Program-made: the position numbers and the translations under genes
In this document: positions 11,818 to 23,419 of the stretch, one piece after another
Numbering within the stretch: position 1 is the first letter of the stretch
How the letters are laid out: each line of letters begins with the position of its first letter
The notes under the pieces: model-generated
Database searches by the model: none
Seen by the model: only the letters and a program-made list of their open reading frames with translations
Told to the model about the DNA's origin: nothing
Assembly: GCF_016808335.1 (NCBI RefSeq)
Contig: NC_053137.1
Span: forward strand, 310,001-374,000
Direction: 5' to 3'
Source of the DNA: Panicum virgatum
Taxonomy: Eukaryota > Streptophyta > Magnoliopsida > Poales > Poaceae
Length of the DNA stretch: 64,000 bases

Positions 11818-12576
11818 ATGGCCGCCACTTTCCTCGCAAGCCTCAACGCACCACCGGCGGCGGCTGCTGCTGCTACAGGCTGCGGCCATGCCTTCTCCGG
11901 GTCCGGGAGCAGCCGAGCAACGCCGCCGCCGCGCGCGGTGACATGCCAGGCGTCCAGGAGATCAGCCTCCCTCCACCTCGGCATCGCCGCTGCAGCCGCC
12001 GTCCTGCTCCGGCAGCCCGACGCCGCCCGCGCCGCCGAGGACGAGCCGGCCAACAACGGGTGGTGGCTCACCGAGTTCCCCTTGCCGGTGCCCAAGATCC
12101 TCAACAGTAAGTCCGATTCATTCTTCAGTTACTTGCAGAAAGCTAGAGTAGCACTGACCAGACCAGACACATACATACGCGTCGCAGAGGAGATCAACAA
12201 CCCGGAGACGGGGACGCGCTCCTTCCTCAAGAACGGCATCTTCATGGCGGACATCGGCCCCAGCTTCGCGGCGCACGCGTACAGGCTGCGCAGCACGGCC
12301 TTCGACCTGCTGGCGCTGGAGGACCTGCTCGGCAAGGAAGCCTCCAACTACGTCAACAAGTACCTCCGCCTCAAGTCCACCTTCATGTACTACGACTTCG
12401 ACAAGCTCATCACCGCCGCCGACGACAAGCCGCCCTTCGTCGACCTCGCCAACCGCCTCTTCGACAGCTTCGAGACCCTGCAGCAGGCCGTCACCGCCAA
12501 GGACGACACCAAGATAGGCGAACGCTACGCCGAGACAAAGGTCATCCTCCAGGAGCTCATGGCGAAAATGGCATAG
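11818..12576 (+). CDS. PsbQ-like lumenal subunit of chloroplast NDH (PNSL2/PNSL3 type)
   Basis: Two exons, 11818-12106 and 12188-12576, giving about 225 residues. The intron is 81 bp (GTAAGT...GCAG) and its removal restores ILN|KEINNPETGTRSFL. The N-terminus is a bipartite chloroplast and thylakoid transit peptide: an Ala/Ser-rich stretch, then twin arginines (SRRSASLHL), a hydrophobic core and ARAA, as expected for Tat import into the lumen. The mature part is the PsbQ-like four-helix domain (RLRSTAFDLLALEDLLGKEA, KYLRLKSTFMYYDFDKLI, LANRLFDSFETL). In this family these proteins form the lumenal subcomplex of the NDH-photosystem I supercomplex in cyclic electron flow; true PsbQ is the alternative but fits less well. 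An in-frame ATG at 11770 would add 16 residues; I prefer 11818 (MAATFLAS). The intron is a multiple of three without stops. Confidence 0.85.
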   Translation: MAATFLASLNAPPAAAAAATGCGHAFSGSGSSRATPPPRAVTCQASRRSASLHLGIAAAAAVLLRQPDAARAAEDEPANNGWWLTEFPLPVPKILNSKSDSFFSYLQKARVALTRPDTYIRVAEEINNPETGTRSFLKNGIFMADIGPSFAAHAYRLRSTAFDLLALEDLLGKEASNYVNKYLRLKSTFMYYDFDKLITAADDKPPFVDLANRLFDSFETLQQAVTAKDDTKIGERYAETKVILQELMAKMA

Positions 12577-12996
12577 CATGGCACCAGCTCTCCCGATTCA
12601 ACTCATAATGTAAATCCTAATATCGCCAGAATTTGCAAATCCAGAGTTGCACCAGAATCAGTGGTTTACGAGTTTGTGCCAGAATCAGTACACGCTCAGC
12701 TCAGAGGCATCGGCAACGCCCAATCAAAGACTACGACGAATAAGAAAATAATTTACAACAACCCAAGTTGTGGTAATGAGATCATACAAGTTTGTGCAAA
12801 TGAGATCCTAAGATAAAGAGGCCGGCCGTTAGCACAATCAACAAACCACAACCCAAATGAACCCAAAACAAGTTATACCAACACCTATCACAGGATGCAA
12901 ATGATCGATTGCATCAGTAAATCAACCCAAACATAAACATACACCGTCAGCAGATGGATCTTGGCAATCCACAGGCACCGCCTTCCCCGCATGTCA
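12577..12996. other. Convergent intergenic spacer
   Basis: Only 420 bp separate the stop codons of the convergent PsbQ-like and kinesin genes, so their 3' UTRs probably abut or overlap here. Sequence is AT-rich with a near-duplicate CCAGAATCAGT (about 12651 and 12681). I see no gene or element. Confidence 0.6.
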
Positions 12997-15900
12997 TCAC
13001 TGCGAGCTCCGCATCTGAGTTTGGCGCCGAGGGATCCCGATCTCACAAGAGTTGACCCTTGCAGCAAACCGCAACGAGCAAATTGACTCTCCGGTGGAAG
13101 ACACTTCAGGAGACAAATTCACAAACATGAGGGTCTTTGAATCCCCTCCAAGGCATGGCTGCGTTGCCAGGAAAAGAAAATATCAGATGATACATTTGCT
13201 ATACCTATGCATCAGAACAAGAGTGCGAGTTTGTGAGAAATGGGAAATTACCTGGAGCAGGTACGTCAACTTTGAGTTCCTAAACGGAACATGTTCCTCT
13301 TTCTTTGCAATTGAGAAGATCACATCACTTAAGCATGACAAGCTTTTATTGATGGCCTAAGAGCAAAGCAATGACTATGCATTAGTACAGAATTTAACTT
13401 CAATCGCAAGGAACACTAAGGGCCTGGATAGCATATTACCTGAGTCTCCTTCAGCCGATCACCAGTGGCACCACTTTTGTTGAGGCGCTCGCTTCCTGCT
13501 AGATCAATAAGGTTGAGCACTCCTTGAACTTGTTGATCCGTTCCCTAGAGATAAAGACAATAAGTTATAATGGAAAAACAGTCCACCAATCAACATCAAA
13601 AGAAAATTAGATCATACCTCGTTTACACCAAAAATTCGAAGAGTGAAAACACAGTGGCTTCTAGATGATTCCTCATTCATTTGTGTTCTCCCAACTGACC
13701 TGAAAACAAAATCAAGAAATGACAGCTTTAGTTACCAAATCAACTTATAACGATGATCTCCAATTGCCAACCATAAAATTCTAAGGTAAACTTGGTGCCA
13801 CAGTTATAGAGATGCAAATACCACAAGAGAAGACTAGAAATTAACATCAATACCCTCGTGAAAAAATTATATGAAGTATAAAGTAGTATCTTGTGAAAGA
13901 CTTAAAACGGAACTGATTGTGTGCTTTATCAAGATTTACATTCTTTTTTAGGTTAGAAAATATGAAGCAGTACTGTAATTTTTATAAATCTGGAAGAGTT
14001 GATCATAATCATATAGTGGCTATCAAACAAGTGACAGACCTAAATTCAAAAACCAAATAAAGTAACAAACATTCATGATCAGTAGTACTTTTTTTCTTTT
14101 TTATTTTCTACTCTTACAAGCAAATATCTGTGGTGCAAATCAGAAAATAAACGTGTTACCTGCTCTGAGCAGCCCTCCTAAGCAGAGAAGAAACTTCGCT
14201 GATACTAGTTACGTCAACAACCGTGAGGTCAGACACATGAGTGTTACCATTTGCATCATGCTTGATAGTGTATTTGGAAGAACCACCATCTTGAGCAGCC
14301 ATGCGATTCACACCAAGCAAGTCGCGTATAGTTTCATTGTAGATTTCCAACATTGAGGCCTAAAAATGTTGAAGAACATCATGATGACAGTTACAGAAAA
14401 TTTAATAGACCAATTAGTTCAACTAAATAAATAAATTAGCAAGGGCGCACCTGCATCTTATATTTCCAACCTTGTGAATTAAGAGCCTGGCTAGCTTGAA
14501 AGATTTGTTCAAGTGATCTTGGTATCATTCCTTTCTGATCATCTAACTCTGGATTACCCATCATGGTATAAGTTTTACCAGAGCCAGTTTGACCATAAGC
14601 AAATATGCATACCTAAATGATTTGACAACTAGAAGTTATTTGAGGAAAAAAAAGGAGGGAAACATATTTCAAGAGCCAATAAAGGTAATCTCACTCATAG
14701 TCATCCAAAGATTGTACCTTATAGCCATCCAGGGCGCTTTGCACTAGTTGAGATATTTCGATGAACACGTGTTCTTGTGATGCCGAATGATCAAATACTT
14801 TGTCAAAAGTAAATGAATATGCTTGAGCTGAAAACAATGAGAAACGCAATCAATCCAAAGTAGAAACGTAAAAACAATATATCAAAGTCATAGAAATGAA
14901 TGTAGAGTACTTTACCGTTATGCATCAACTCAATACCACGACCAATGTTTTCTCCATTCTTTGGATATGAGATAGCTCCTGACTCATTTGGTAGCAAAGG
15001 CCTTACTCTACAAAATACTCTGATATTTCCCTTCAGCTCCTGCAAAGAAATAACTTTAAATATAGGTAAATATATATATTGGACTTTTGGAAGTCCTGGA
15101 GACCTTACAAGAATTGTATTGTGTAGCTTTTTCCGTAATTTCTCGCCATCTAGAATTTGTTGCTCAGCTTCTTCTAGGCGTGACTGAAGGCTCTCCAATA
15201 TTTTCTTTTGATTCTCATACTCAGTCATGGTTTCCAAAGCCGTCAAATCGAACATCTATATAGTTGAAACAAGATTAAAGATATTAAACATCTATGCATC
15301 CCCTCCTACCTAATGCTATCATTCGATAGGTTAAAAAGAGAGATAAATCATGTAATACTTAAAAATAAAATAGTATTAGAACAACATTTGGAATGAAGAA
15401 ATAGGCATGTACCCACCTTTAACCTTTCACTGGCAGCTGCAAGCTTAGTTTCCAATGTCTTTATCATCTGTCTCTGAGACGAACAAGTTTCCTATTCCAT
15501 TAAGAACATGTTAGCCAACTTAGCCTATGCAGATAGGAATCAAATCATCTAGACAAACAAATACCTCAAGCGCAGCTGTCCTTGTCATGGCGCCATCTAA
15601 CTCTATGGCAGCTTTTCCTGTCATTTCTTTATATGTTCCCATCTCAGCCATCAAAGAATCTACTTCAGCAGATTTATTGTCGCGATCCTCCCGTGCACGC
15701 TGAAGCTCCATTCTAAGACCTTCAACCTCCTTTAATAATTCATTCTTCTGTTTTGCAGCTTCATTTTGCAAAGACTAGAAGGACACAACATTATTAAGAC
15801 ATCAAGATCATTGTGTACATTGAATAAGAATAGTATGGACAGGGGTCAAGCTAAGGGCATACTGATTAGGATGCAATCATGCAACTAAGATTTTACCTTC

Positions 15901-17612
15901 GTCAAATCAAGCTGCATTTTTACTGAGTTAGCATGATCCTTCAGACCATTCATCGTCTCCACCATCGTATTCTTCTCTTTTTGCAGCTTTGCCATAGTTT
16001 CGGCATTCTTTGTTGCATCTGCTTGGAGATTGCTATTATATTGCTGCAAACTTGTGTTATATTCTTGAAGCCTTTTGTTTGTATCCTGAAGCATCTTAAT
16101 CTAAAGAAAAATAAAAAGCAAAGCGCAAAAAATAGTAAATGATACATCAATATGTTTCAAAACAAGTTTATTTTTGGAAGGAAAGTGTATTCATAAAAAA
16201 AAATATTAGCTTATACCTGGTCGTTTAGGCGTTTTTCCTCCAACTTGCCTTTTTTAAGATCTTCCAAAAGCTTATTCTTCATTGATTCAACGGATGTCCT
16301 TGCATCCTTTTCCTCTTGTAGAGCCCTTAGAGTATCCTGCATTTTAATAAAACTCTTGAGTACGAAATGTCACAGCAGTAGTACGACAACATTAAGTCAC
16401 AAGCACAAGTTACCAACCATTTTCTCGGCCTCGACCTTCTTCAGAGTCTCTTGTAGAGATGTGTACTGCTTCTGAAGCTCCTCATTTATGGATCTCGCTT
16501 CATCAAAAGAATTCTTCAACTCAACCACTAGATGATACAATACAATCACAGTTAGTAAAACATATTAATGGAAAAAGGTACTATCCATGATGTGTCAACT
16601 TAAAAGAGTCGTTACCTGTCTTGGAGTGTTGTTTCCCTTCAGCCTCAAGCCGGGCAGTAATGTTCCCAATTTCAGTGAGGTTTGCATCTTCTCTCTCAAG
16701 CAACCATTTTATACAGGCCCGCAACTTCTTGATGTATTCCATCATCTGCTCGCTCTTTCCCTGCACAGTGAATTTGGGAGGCAATGGAGACAGAACAGGG
16801 TATCAGCATACAGAAAATTACATTATCAAGAGCAAGTAGTCGTAAAATAGTAAAATCATAAGTCACCTAATAAAGGCAGTAAACATTGCAAAAGTTGCAG
16901 CAGCTAGTTTAGATGGAAATTTCGTTAGTTACCATGTAGAGAAGCTTATCCGTAGCACCTATATACATTTCTATTTGGTTTTGTTGTTTAAAAATCCTTG
17001 TTTTTTTACTGGTTGAAGACTTTATTTTCTATGGAAATATGGTTTATTCTACAATTTAACGGACGCCACATGCCGAAAGGAAGTAGTAAAATGGATCAAA
17101 GGAAGTCATTTTTCTATAGTTTTGGTAATTCAGAAACAGTGTTAACACGTCAGGTGGGTCATAGAACTAGGTGAGAGTGACAGGTTACCAGCACAGCGAT
17201 GCGAACTAATAACATGTAAGGACGCCAAACCATAAGTGGTTAATATGAGAGAAGTAAACAAGAGTAGCAAAGCAAATGTACAGCAAGTAGACGCATAGCA
17301 TTCCCAGCAGAACGTGCACATCAGGGAGCACGGGTACGAGAGAGAGAACAAGAAGGCGGATGGAGTGTGAGTCACCTTGTAGTCCATCTTGTTCTTGCCC
17401 TTCATCTTCTCGTTGAGAAGGGCCTCGACGTCCTCCCTGACCGCGAAGACCATGGGCTCCTCCTCGGGCGGCGGCGGGGGCGGCTGTGCGGCGGCGGAGA
17501 GCGGCTGCCTCCCGGCCCCGGTGGCGGTGCGCTGGCGCTTGCCGGCCTGCGCGTCCGCCGGGTTGTTCTCCTTGTGGCGCAGCATCCCTGGGCGCACCCC
17601 TCGGGCGGACAT
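12997..17612 (-). CDS. KIN14: C-terminal-motor kinesin, kinesin-14 (ATK/KIN14) family
   Basis: Sixteen exons, in transcript order: 17376-17612, 16616-16760, 16418-16527, 16217-16336, 15897-16100, 15565-15774, 15417-15491, 15109-15255, 14916-15039, 14718-14827, 14451-14612, 14160-14359, 13618-13699, 13440-13544, 13252-13356, 12997-13158. All junctions are GT-AG and phases close, giving 765 residues, close to Arabidopsis ATK1. Residues 1-78 are a basic, Pro-rich tail likely to bind microtubules; about 80-416 is coiled coil; the neck and motor start at [14 protein letters not shown] (about 417). The motor has P-loop GQTGSGKT (about 501-508), switch I NEESSRSH, switch II DLAGSER (about 656-662) and [14 protein letters not shown] motor at the C-terminus after a coiled coil marks kinesin-14, minus-end-directed motors of spindle and phragmoplast. 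The gene appears intact. Start at 17612 ([10 protein letters not shown]) is the first ATG of the exon. Confidence 0.95.
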
Positions 17613-18900
17613 GGCGGACTGATAGGTGGGTGGATCGATCTAGGGTTGAAGAGGAGGAGGAGCGGGGGGGGATTGGATTTGGAATTGGGGATGGGGACGG
17701 AATGGGGAACCAGAGGGAGAGGGAGATTTGAAATCGTTCGAATTTCGGTGGGGCCAGGAGACGCGCATGTGTGGGATCAGCCTCCAAGTTGGGCTGGGCC
17801 GGGCGGTTGTGGCGGTGGCGCTGCTCCTCCAAGGCCCACCACACGACCATTCATTGGGCTTGCTGTTCAGTGGATCGGGCCAAATTGATCGTCGATAGGA
17901 TTGAATTGATTCTCTACCCCTCAATCAAGAAAAAATATAAACCCCCCCCTCAAAAAAAAAGAAAAAACATAAACAAATCTCTATAATAATAGTTGAATTG
18001 AGGAATTCTTTTTAAACTTAGTTGAGTTGTGGAATTGAACAAGCTGCTGGATGCAATGCAAAAGCGTGAAAAAGATGGCGTGCATGCAGCAGCAGGGTCC
18101 GAATAAGTAAGCAAGCAAACGTAAAAGGGAAAAAAGAGCAAAAGGGTCTTGCGTTGGTTGGATCCTCCATGATAGTATTATATGCCTTTCTCCCTTTGCA
18201 AGTTTCTGCTGGCCTGAGCCCGTACCCTGATCTGATGTGAACTATGCATTATTGCCATCGATCATTATATTTCCCCATCTTCTTCAATAGTACAACGCTA
18301 AGCTCCTATATGTGCTAAATTGCAAAGCTTTTGGATCATTTTTCTAGACGAAAAACATTTTATTTGCCAATTTTTTTCACCCAAAAACAAAATTTATTTT
18401 CCAACTTCAATTATATTGGTGAATATTTCTCATTACTCGGTCAAAACCGATGTAGCCTAAACTTCCTGCAAAATATAAGGTATTGGCCTGCCATAGTTGG
18501 ATAGAGTCAAAGCTAGTATTTTATGTAATTATTATTATCTTTTTTGTGAGAAATTATATTTTTATATAATTTATTATCTTTTTGTGAGAAAGTAGTTTTT
18601 TGTAAATATAATAATTATATCTTGTGCGTGCATACCTTGCGACGCAACACAGATCTATCTAGTAATATTCTTTTTGTCTCTGGCCATGTGATCGAAGTGG
18701 TCCTAGCTACGTGCTAGTACTGCTTTCACTTTCCTCTTTTACTACTTTTTCACCGAATAAATAAAAGAGTAAAAAATAAAGCAAACAAAATGGAAGGCAT
18801 ATTATTCCAGGTGTTGGAGTATGTAGGACACGCATCGCATGCAGCAGCAGCCTATATATGGATGATTAGTATTGGACACAGTCACACAGCGCACAGACCG
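17613..18900. other. Intergenic region upstream of the kinesin gene
   Basis: GC-rich DNA to about 17870 is the probable 5' UTR and promoter of the minus-strand kinesin gene; a polypurine tract (about 17640-17740) sits there. The rest is AT-rich with no recognisable gene or element. A short direct repeat (TTTTTGTGAGAAA) occurs near 18541 and 18580. Confidence 0.5.
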
Positions 18901-18906
18901 ACCGAG

Positions 18907-18915
18907 CTATATAGG
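18907..18915 (+). promoter_or_regulatory. TATA-like box upstream of the DUF4220 pseudogene
   Basis: CTATATAGG lies about 370 bp before the ATG of the broken DUF4220/DUF594 copy. Between them is a plausible 5' UTR intron (donor about 19037, AG|GTAACTAATAAC; acceptor about 19270, TGTGCAG). The spacing suits a plant promoter with a leader intron. It is a sequence match only. Confidence 0.35.
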
Positions 18916-19285
18916 CAACTAATAACATAATATATAAAGACCAACAAGCCAACAACCTTCAGTCCGGCAGCTGTTGGATCGGAGCTAGCTAGCTAGGTAT
19001 CTGGATCAACTATATTTGGGGAAGAAATAATCATCAGGTAACTAATAACAGCATGCATGCATGCATGTGTTTATTTATTTGTTCACTTTATTATTTCCTC
19101 GGTCACCAACAAGCTAAGTGTCATAGATGATCATACTAGTTGCTATTTCAGGCAATGCATGATGTGTAACGTTCGTTCATGATGCAGTGCAACGCCTAAT
19201 CAATGAATGAATAATGTAATCTTCTCGCAAAAAGAAGAAGAAAAGAATGACTGAATAATCTGAATGTGCAGGCAGCAGGTAGGCG

Positions 19286-20995
19286 ATGGGCGGTTTCACC
19301 CCTCCGGTGCCGCAGCAGGACAGCGACTGGGCGATCCGGGTGGCGGTGCTGGTGACTGGTGAGCCTCCTCCTCCAGATCCTGCTCATCTTCGTGGGCCCC
19401 GTGCGCTGCCGCTCCTCCCACCCCATCCCCCGCTTCACCGTCTGGTCCTGCTACCTCCTCGCCGACTGGGTCGCCGACCTCGCCCTCGGCCTCCTCCTCA
19501 ACAACATGGGCAACATCGGCGGTGGTGGAGGCGGCGGCGGCGGCGGCAGCAGCCTCGGCCTCATCAAGCGCGGCGGCGCCACCGCCGGCAACACCAACAA
19601 CGGCAGCTCCACCAGCAGCAGCAGCCCTGCCATCTTCGCCTTCTGGACGCCCTTCCTGCTGCTCCACCTGGGCGGCCCGGACACCATCACCGCCTACTCG
19701 CTCGAGGACAACCAGCTCTGGCTCCGCCACCTCATCGGCCTCCTCTTCGAGCTCTTCTCCGCCTCCGTCATCTTCTTCTGCTCCCTGCGCGGCAACCCCG
19801 TGGTCCACGCCACCGTCCTCATGTTCGTCGCCGGCGTCATCAAGTACGCCGAGCGCACCTACTCGCTCTACTCCGGCAGCGTCGGCGGCTTCCGTGCCAG
19901 CATCCTCGACCCGCCGGAGCCCGGCCCCAACTACGCCAAGCTCATGACGGAGTTCGACTCCAAGCAAAGGGCCGGCCTCAGCGTGGAGATCACCATAGCT
20001 GACGGCGAGGCCAGCAAGGCCCACGAGGAGATGGAGGACCAGGAGACCACGCGCCTGGTGATGCTCAAGGACAAGAGCCTCGAGGCGCGCGCCTACGACT
20101 TCTTCCTCATCTTCCGCCGCCTCTTCGTCAACCTCATCCTCAGCTTCAAGGAGCGCCGCCTCAGCCAGGCCTTCTTCCTGCACCGCGAGGGCATGAACCC
20201 CGGCGAGGCGTTCGAGGTCATCGAGGTGGAGCTCAACTACATCTACGACATGGTGTACACCAAGGCGCCGGTCCTCCGCGCCTTCTGCTCCTTCTCATTT
20301 ACGTGCTCCGGCTGGTTCTTCCGCGCCGTCTGCTCCGGCTGGTTCCTCCGCGCCGTCTGCTCCGGCTGCCTCGCCGCCGCGCTCGTCATCTTCCTCCTCC
20401 TGGACAAGCCCCGCCACGGGATCCGGCGCGTCGACGTCGGCATCACGTACGCGCTGCTGCTGGGCGGGCTGCGCTCGACGCCGCCACGCTGCTCATGCTC
20501 CTCTTCTCCAACCGCGTCACGGTCTGCCTGGAGGAGTCCCGGCGGTTCAGGTGGCTGGCGCGCCTCACCAGGGCGGCCAAGCGGTGGCGGCCGCGGCGGT
20601 GGTCCGGCAAGACCTCGCAGCTGAACCTCGTCGGCTACTGCCTGGGCAAGCTGGAGCAGCGCAGCAGCAGCAGCAGGCGACTACGAGGCGCGCTCATCAG
20701 GGCCGCCCACAAGCTTGGCCTCGAGGAGATCGTCGACGACAACTTTCTCTTCATCCGGCGCGTGCCGCTGCTCACCATCACTAGTGGAGAAGAGAGCGGC
20801 AGTCTCCTGCTGGACTTCGTCTTCCATGGCCTCAGGGACGCGCCATGGAGGTCGACAAGGTCAGGCATGATTCAGAACAGATGAAGATGAAGATGAAGAT
20901 GAAGATGAAGATGAAGATGAAGATGAAGATGAAGGAGGTGTGCGGCGGCCGCGGCGAGCGCGTCATCAAGAATGCCATCAAGCTGGCAGGCGTCG
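19286..20995 (+). pseudogene. DUF4220/DUF594 membrane protein, broken copy
   Basis: Closely related to the intact gene at 30678-32930 from MGGFTPPVPQQDSDWAIRVAVL onward. At least three frame breaks disrupt it: a net +7 bp near 19350, a 1-bp loss near 20469 (GGGCTGCGCTCGACG against GGGCTGGCACTCGACG in the intact copy), and one near 20845. A 27-bp unit encoding CSGWFFRAV is tandemly repeated at about 20304-20365; the intact copy lacks the extra units. An (ATGAAG)9 tract has expanded at 20881-20934 where the intact copy encodes NKKKEIM. Homology ends near 20995 (IKNAIKLAG), where a hAT element begins, so nearly all of the C-terminal DUF594 domain is gone. Membrane segments of the N-terminal domain remain readable. 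Non-functional as a full protein; a read-through transcript is possible. Confidence 0.85.
20881..20934 (+). repeat. (ATGAAG)9 microsatellite within coding remnant
   Basis: Nine perfect hexamers. Read in the third frame of the DUF4220 remnant they encode alternating Met-Lys. The intact paralogue has an ordinary Lys-rich stretch at this site, so the tract arose after the duplication. Confidence 0.9.
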
Positions 20996-20999
20996 GTAT

Positions 21000-23045
21000 A
21001 GTTTTCCATCAGGCCATGGGCCGGCCCGAAGCACGAGAATTGGGCCCGGTACACGGCCCGGCCCGGCACGAAGGTAAACGGGCCCGGGCCGGCCCGGCAC
21101 GGGCGTCGTGCCGTGCCTGGCCGCGCCGCAGGCACGTGGGCCGGCCCGGCCCGGCACGGTTAGCGGCCGGCCCGACTCGGCACGTGGGCCGGCCCGTGAG
21201 CACGAAGCCCACGAAGCCCGCCAGCCCGAGCCGGCCGGCCACATAAGGGGGAGGGGGCGGCCGTGGGCGCCGGTAACCTAGCCCCCCTCCATTCCCCGCC
21301 CTGGCTCCTCCGCGGCTACGCCTCGTCTCCTCCGCGCTCCGCCTCCCCCGCTCCTCGCCCGATCCGCTCCATGCCTCCACCCCGAGTCCCCGACCTCCAC
21401 TGTCCACCCCACCTCTCCGGCATAGATCCGCCGCTCTCCGACCCTCTCCTGTCGCGCGGATCGCCGGTAACCCTAGGCCCCTCCATTCCCGCCCACCTGG
21501 CCGCCGCCTCGTCTCTCCCGCCTCCCCCGCTCCTCGCCAGATCCGCTCCACCTCGACCTCCACCACACCTCTCCGGCGTAGATCCGTCGCTCTCCGACCT
21601 CCTCCTGTCGCGCGGATCGCCGGTAACCCTAGCCCCCTCAATTCCCCGCCCGCCTGGCCGCCGCCACGTCTCCTCCGCCTCTCCGCCTCCCCCGCTCCTC
21701 GCCAGATCCGCTCCACCCGACCTGCACCCCACCTCTCCGGCGTAGATCCGCCGCTCTCCGACCTCCTCCGCCTCTCCTCGGCCAGATCCGCCGCTCCAGT
21801 GGACGTCCTCCTACTCTGCTCGGTCAGATCCGCCGCTCCCCTCAGGCCCTCACCTCCTCCCCTCTCCTTTCTTCTACTTCTTCCTCACGAATCCTCCTCT
21901 CCCCTCTTTGCGAGTCTGTGTGGCCTGCAACTCCGGTGAGGGCGTCGACGGCAACTTCGATCTTCGGTGCTCCGGCCAAAGGTAAGTCAGAACTCGCCTT
22001 TCTTCTCCTTCTTCCTCACGAATCCCCCTCACAGTCTCTCCTCCTTGTGCAGGCCGTGAGGGACCGAAGACCGGCGATGGCCGCCGACGACTCCTACAAC
22101 AATGAGTTGCGGTCGATGGGCTTTCGCGGAGATGATGAGGATGACCTGTCTGCGGATGCCGCTGAGCTGTTTGGCAGCAATGCTGCCATCGACCTAGATC
22201 CAGAAGGCCTTCCTCAGGGGACCGCCGCTGGATCTGGCACTGGCAGCGCGAGCACCGCCGCTGCCACTGAGTCTGGCTCGACCAGGAAGAGGAGGGCGTC
22301 CACCTCCAAGGTCTGGAAAGACTTTAATGAGATCTATGAGGTAATTGATGGTAAGGAACGTCGAACTGGTGCTAGATGCAAGCATTGCAAGAAAAACCTC
22401 ACTGGTAAATCAACCCATGGTACTGGTCACTTGAAGCGGCACATTCCTATATGCCCTGTTTTGAAATCTCATAATGCCATGACTCAATCTCAACTTAAGT
22501 TTAATCCTGATGGCTCTGTGCACATTTGGGAGTACAAACCAGAAGTAGCTTGTACTGAGTTGTGTAGGTTAATTGCTCGTCTTGACCTGTCTATTTGCAT
22601 TGGTGAGTCTGATGCTTTTGAAGAGTACATTACTACTGCTCATAATCCTAAATTTGCTAAGGTGTCTAGGCAAACAACCACTAGAGATTTTGCCAAGTAC
22701 TTCACTGAACGTCGTGCTCAGCTTGTTGAGTGCTTGAAGTCTGTATCCTCTGTTGCTCTTACTTCTGATATCTGGTCTGGCAATGCTAACGAGGATTACC
22801 TTAGTGTGGTTGCTCATTTTGTGAATGCTGATTGGCAACTAGAGAAAAGGATCTTAGGTCTCAGGTTGATTGATGTGTCCCACAATGCTGAGAATATTGC
22901 TGAGCGTATTACTTCTGTTATTGCTGATTATGGGTTAACTGATAAAATCTTTGCTGTTACACTGGACAATGCTGCTGCTAACACTAGGGCTATTAATCAA
23001 CTTAATCCAATTTTGTCTGGTTATGTTGGTAGCTTGTTCCTATCC
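21000..23045 (+). mobile_element. Truncated hAT transposon with BED zinc finger
   Basis: A GC-rich left region dense in GGCCCGGCACG-type motifs (21017-21245) is typical of hAT subterminal repeats. Then comes a leader built of about 160-bp tandem units (21260-21790) and a leader intron (21982-22052, GTAAGT...GCAG). The frame from ATG 22077 gives 331 residues: an acidic N-terminus, a BED zinc finger (ARCKHCKKNLTG...HLKRHIPIC, about 97-118) and the start of the RNase H-like domain with the first two catalytic-type Asp (TSDIW, about 228; TLDNAAAN, about 297). It stops soon after GYVGSLFL. The third acidic residue and the C-terminal dimerisation domain are absent, so it cannot encode active transposase. 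Neither a right terminus nor a target duplication was found; the element is deleted at its 3' end. It interrupts the DUF4220 copy upstream. Confidence 0.8.
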
Positions 23046-23231
23046 AATTTAGCCAATATAAGTCCGTTTTAATTAGCTTATTATTAGCCGATCGATTGAC
23101 TGTTCGTCGATCTTGTGTAATGTGGTGCATGGATGCTTGTGTGTTGTTTCGTTTGTAACGCATATATAGTCACCTGATTTCTCACTTCTCATCCAACGTG
23201 TGTGATGGATGCGATCAACTTCGCATCTATA

Positions 23232-23419
23232 CTCTCTTCATTCCATCCTAAGTCAAATATCCCTAATTTTGAACAAATTTATAAAAAAATATATGTAACT
23301 TTTTACAATACCAGATAAATACAAAATCATATGTTGGCATTTTTATATAAACTTGGTTAAAATAAGACAACTTTGACTTAGGAGAAACTAAGTTAACAAT
23401 TAATTTAGAGTGAATGGAG
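23232..23419. mobile_element. Stowaway-like MITE (degenerate)
   Basis: TA|CTCTCTTCATTCCATCC at the left and GAGTGAATGGAG|TA at the right are inverted, with internal inverted arms CTAAGTCAAA / TTTGACTTAG. A TA duplication marks Tc1/mariner-related Stowaway elements. It is more diverged than the other copies here. Confidence 0.7.
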
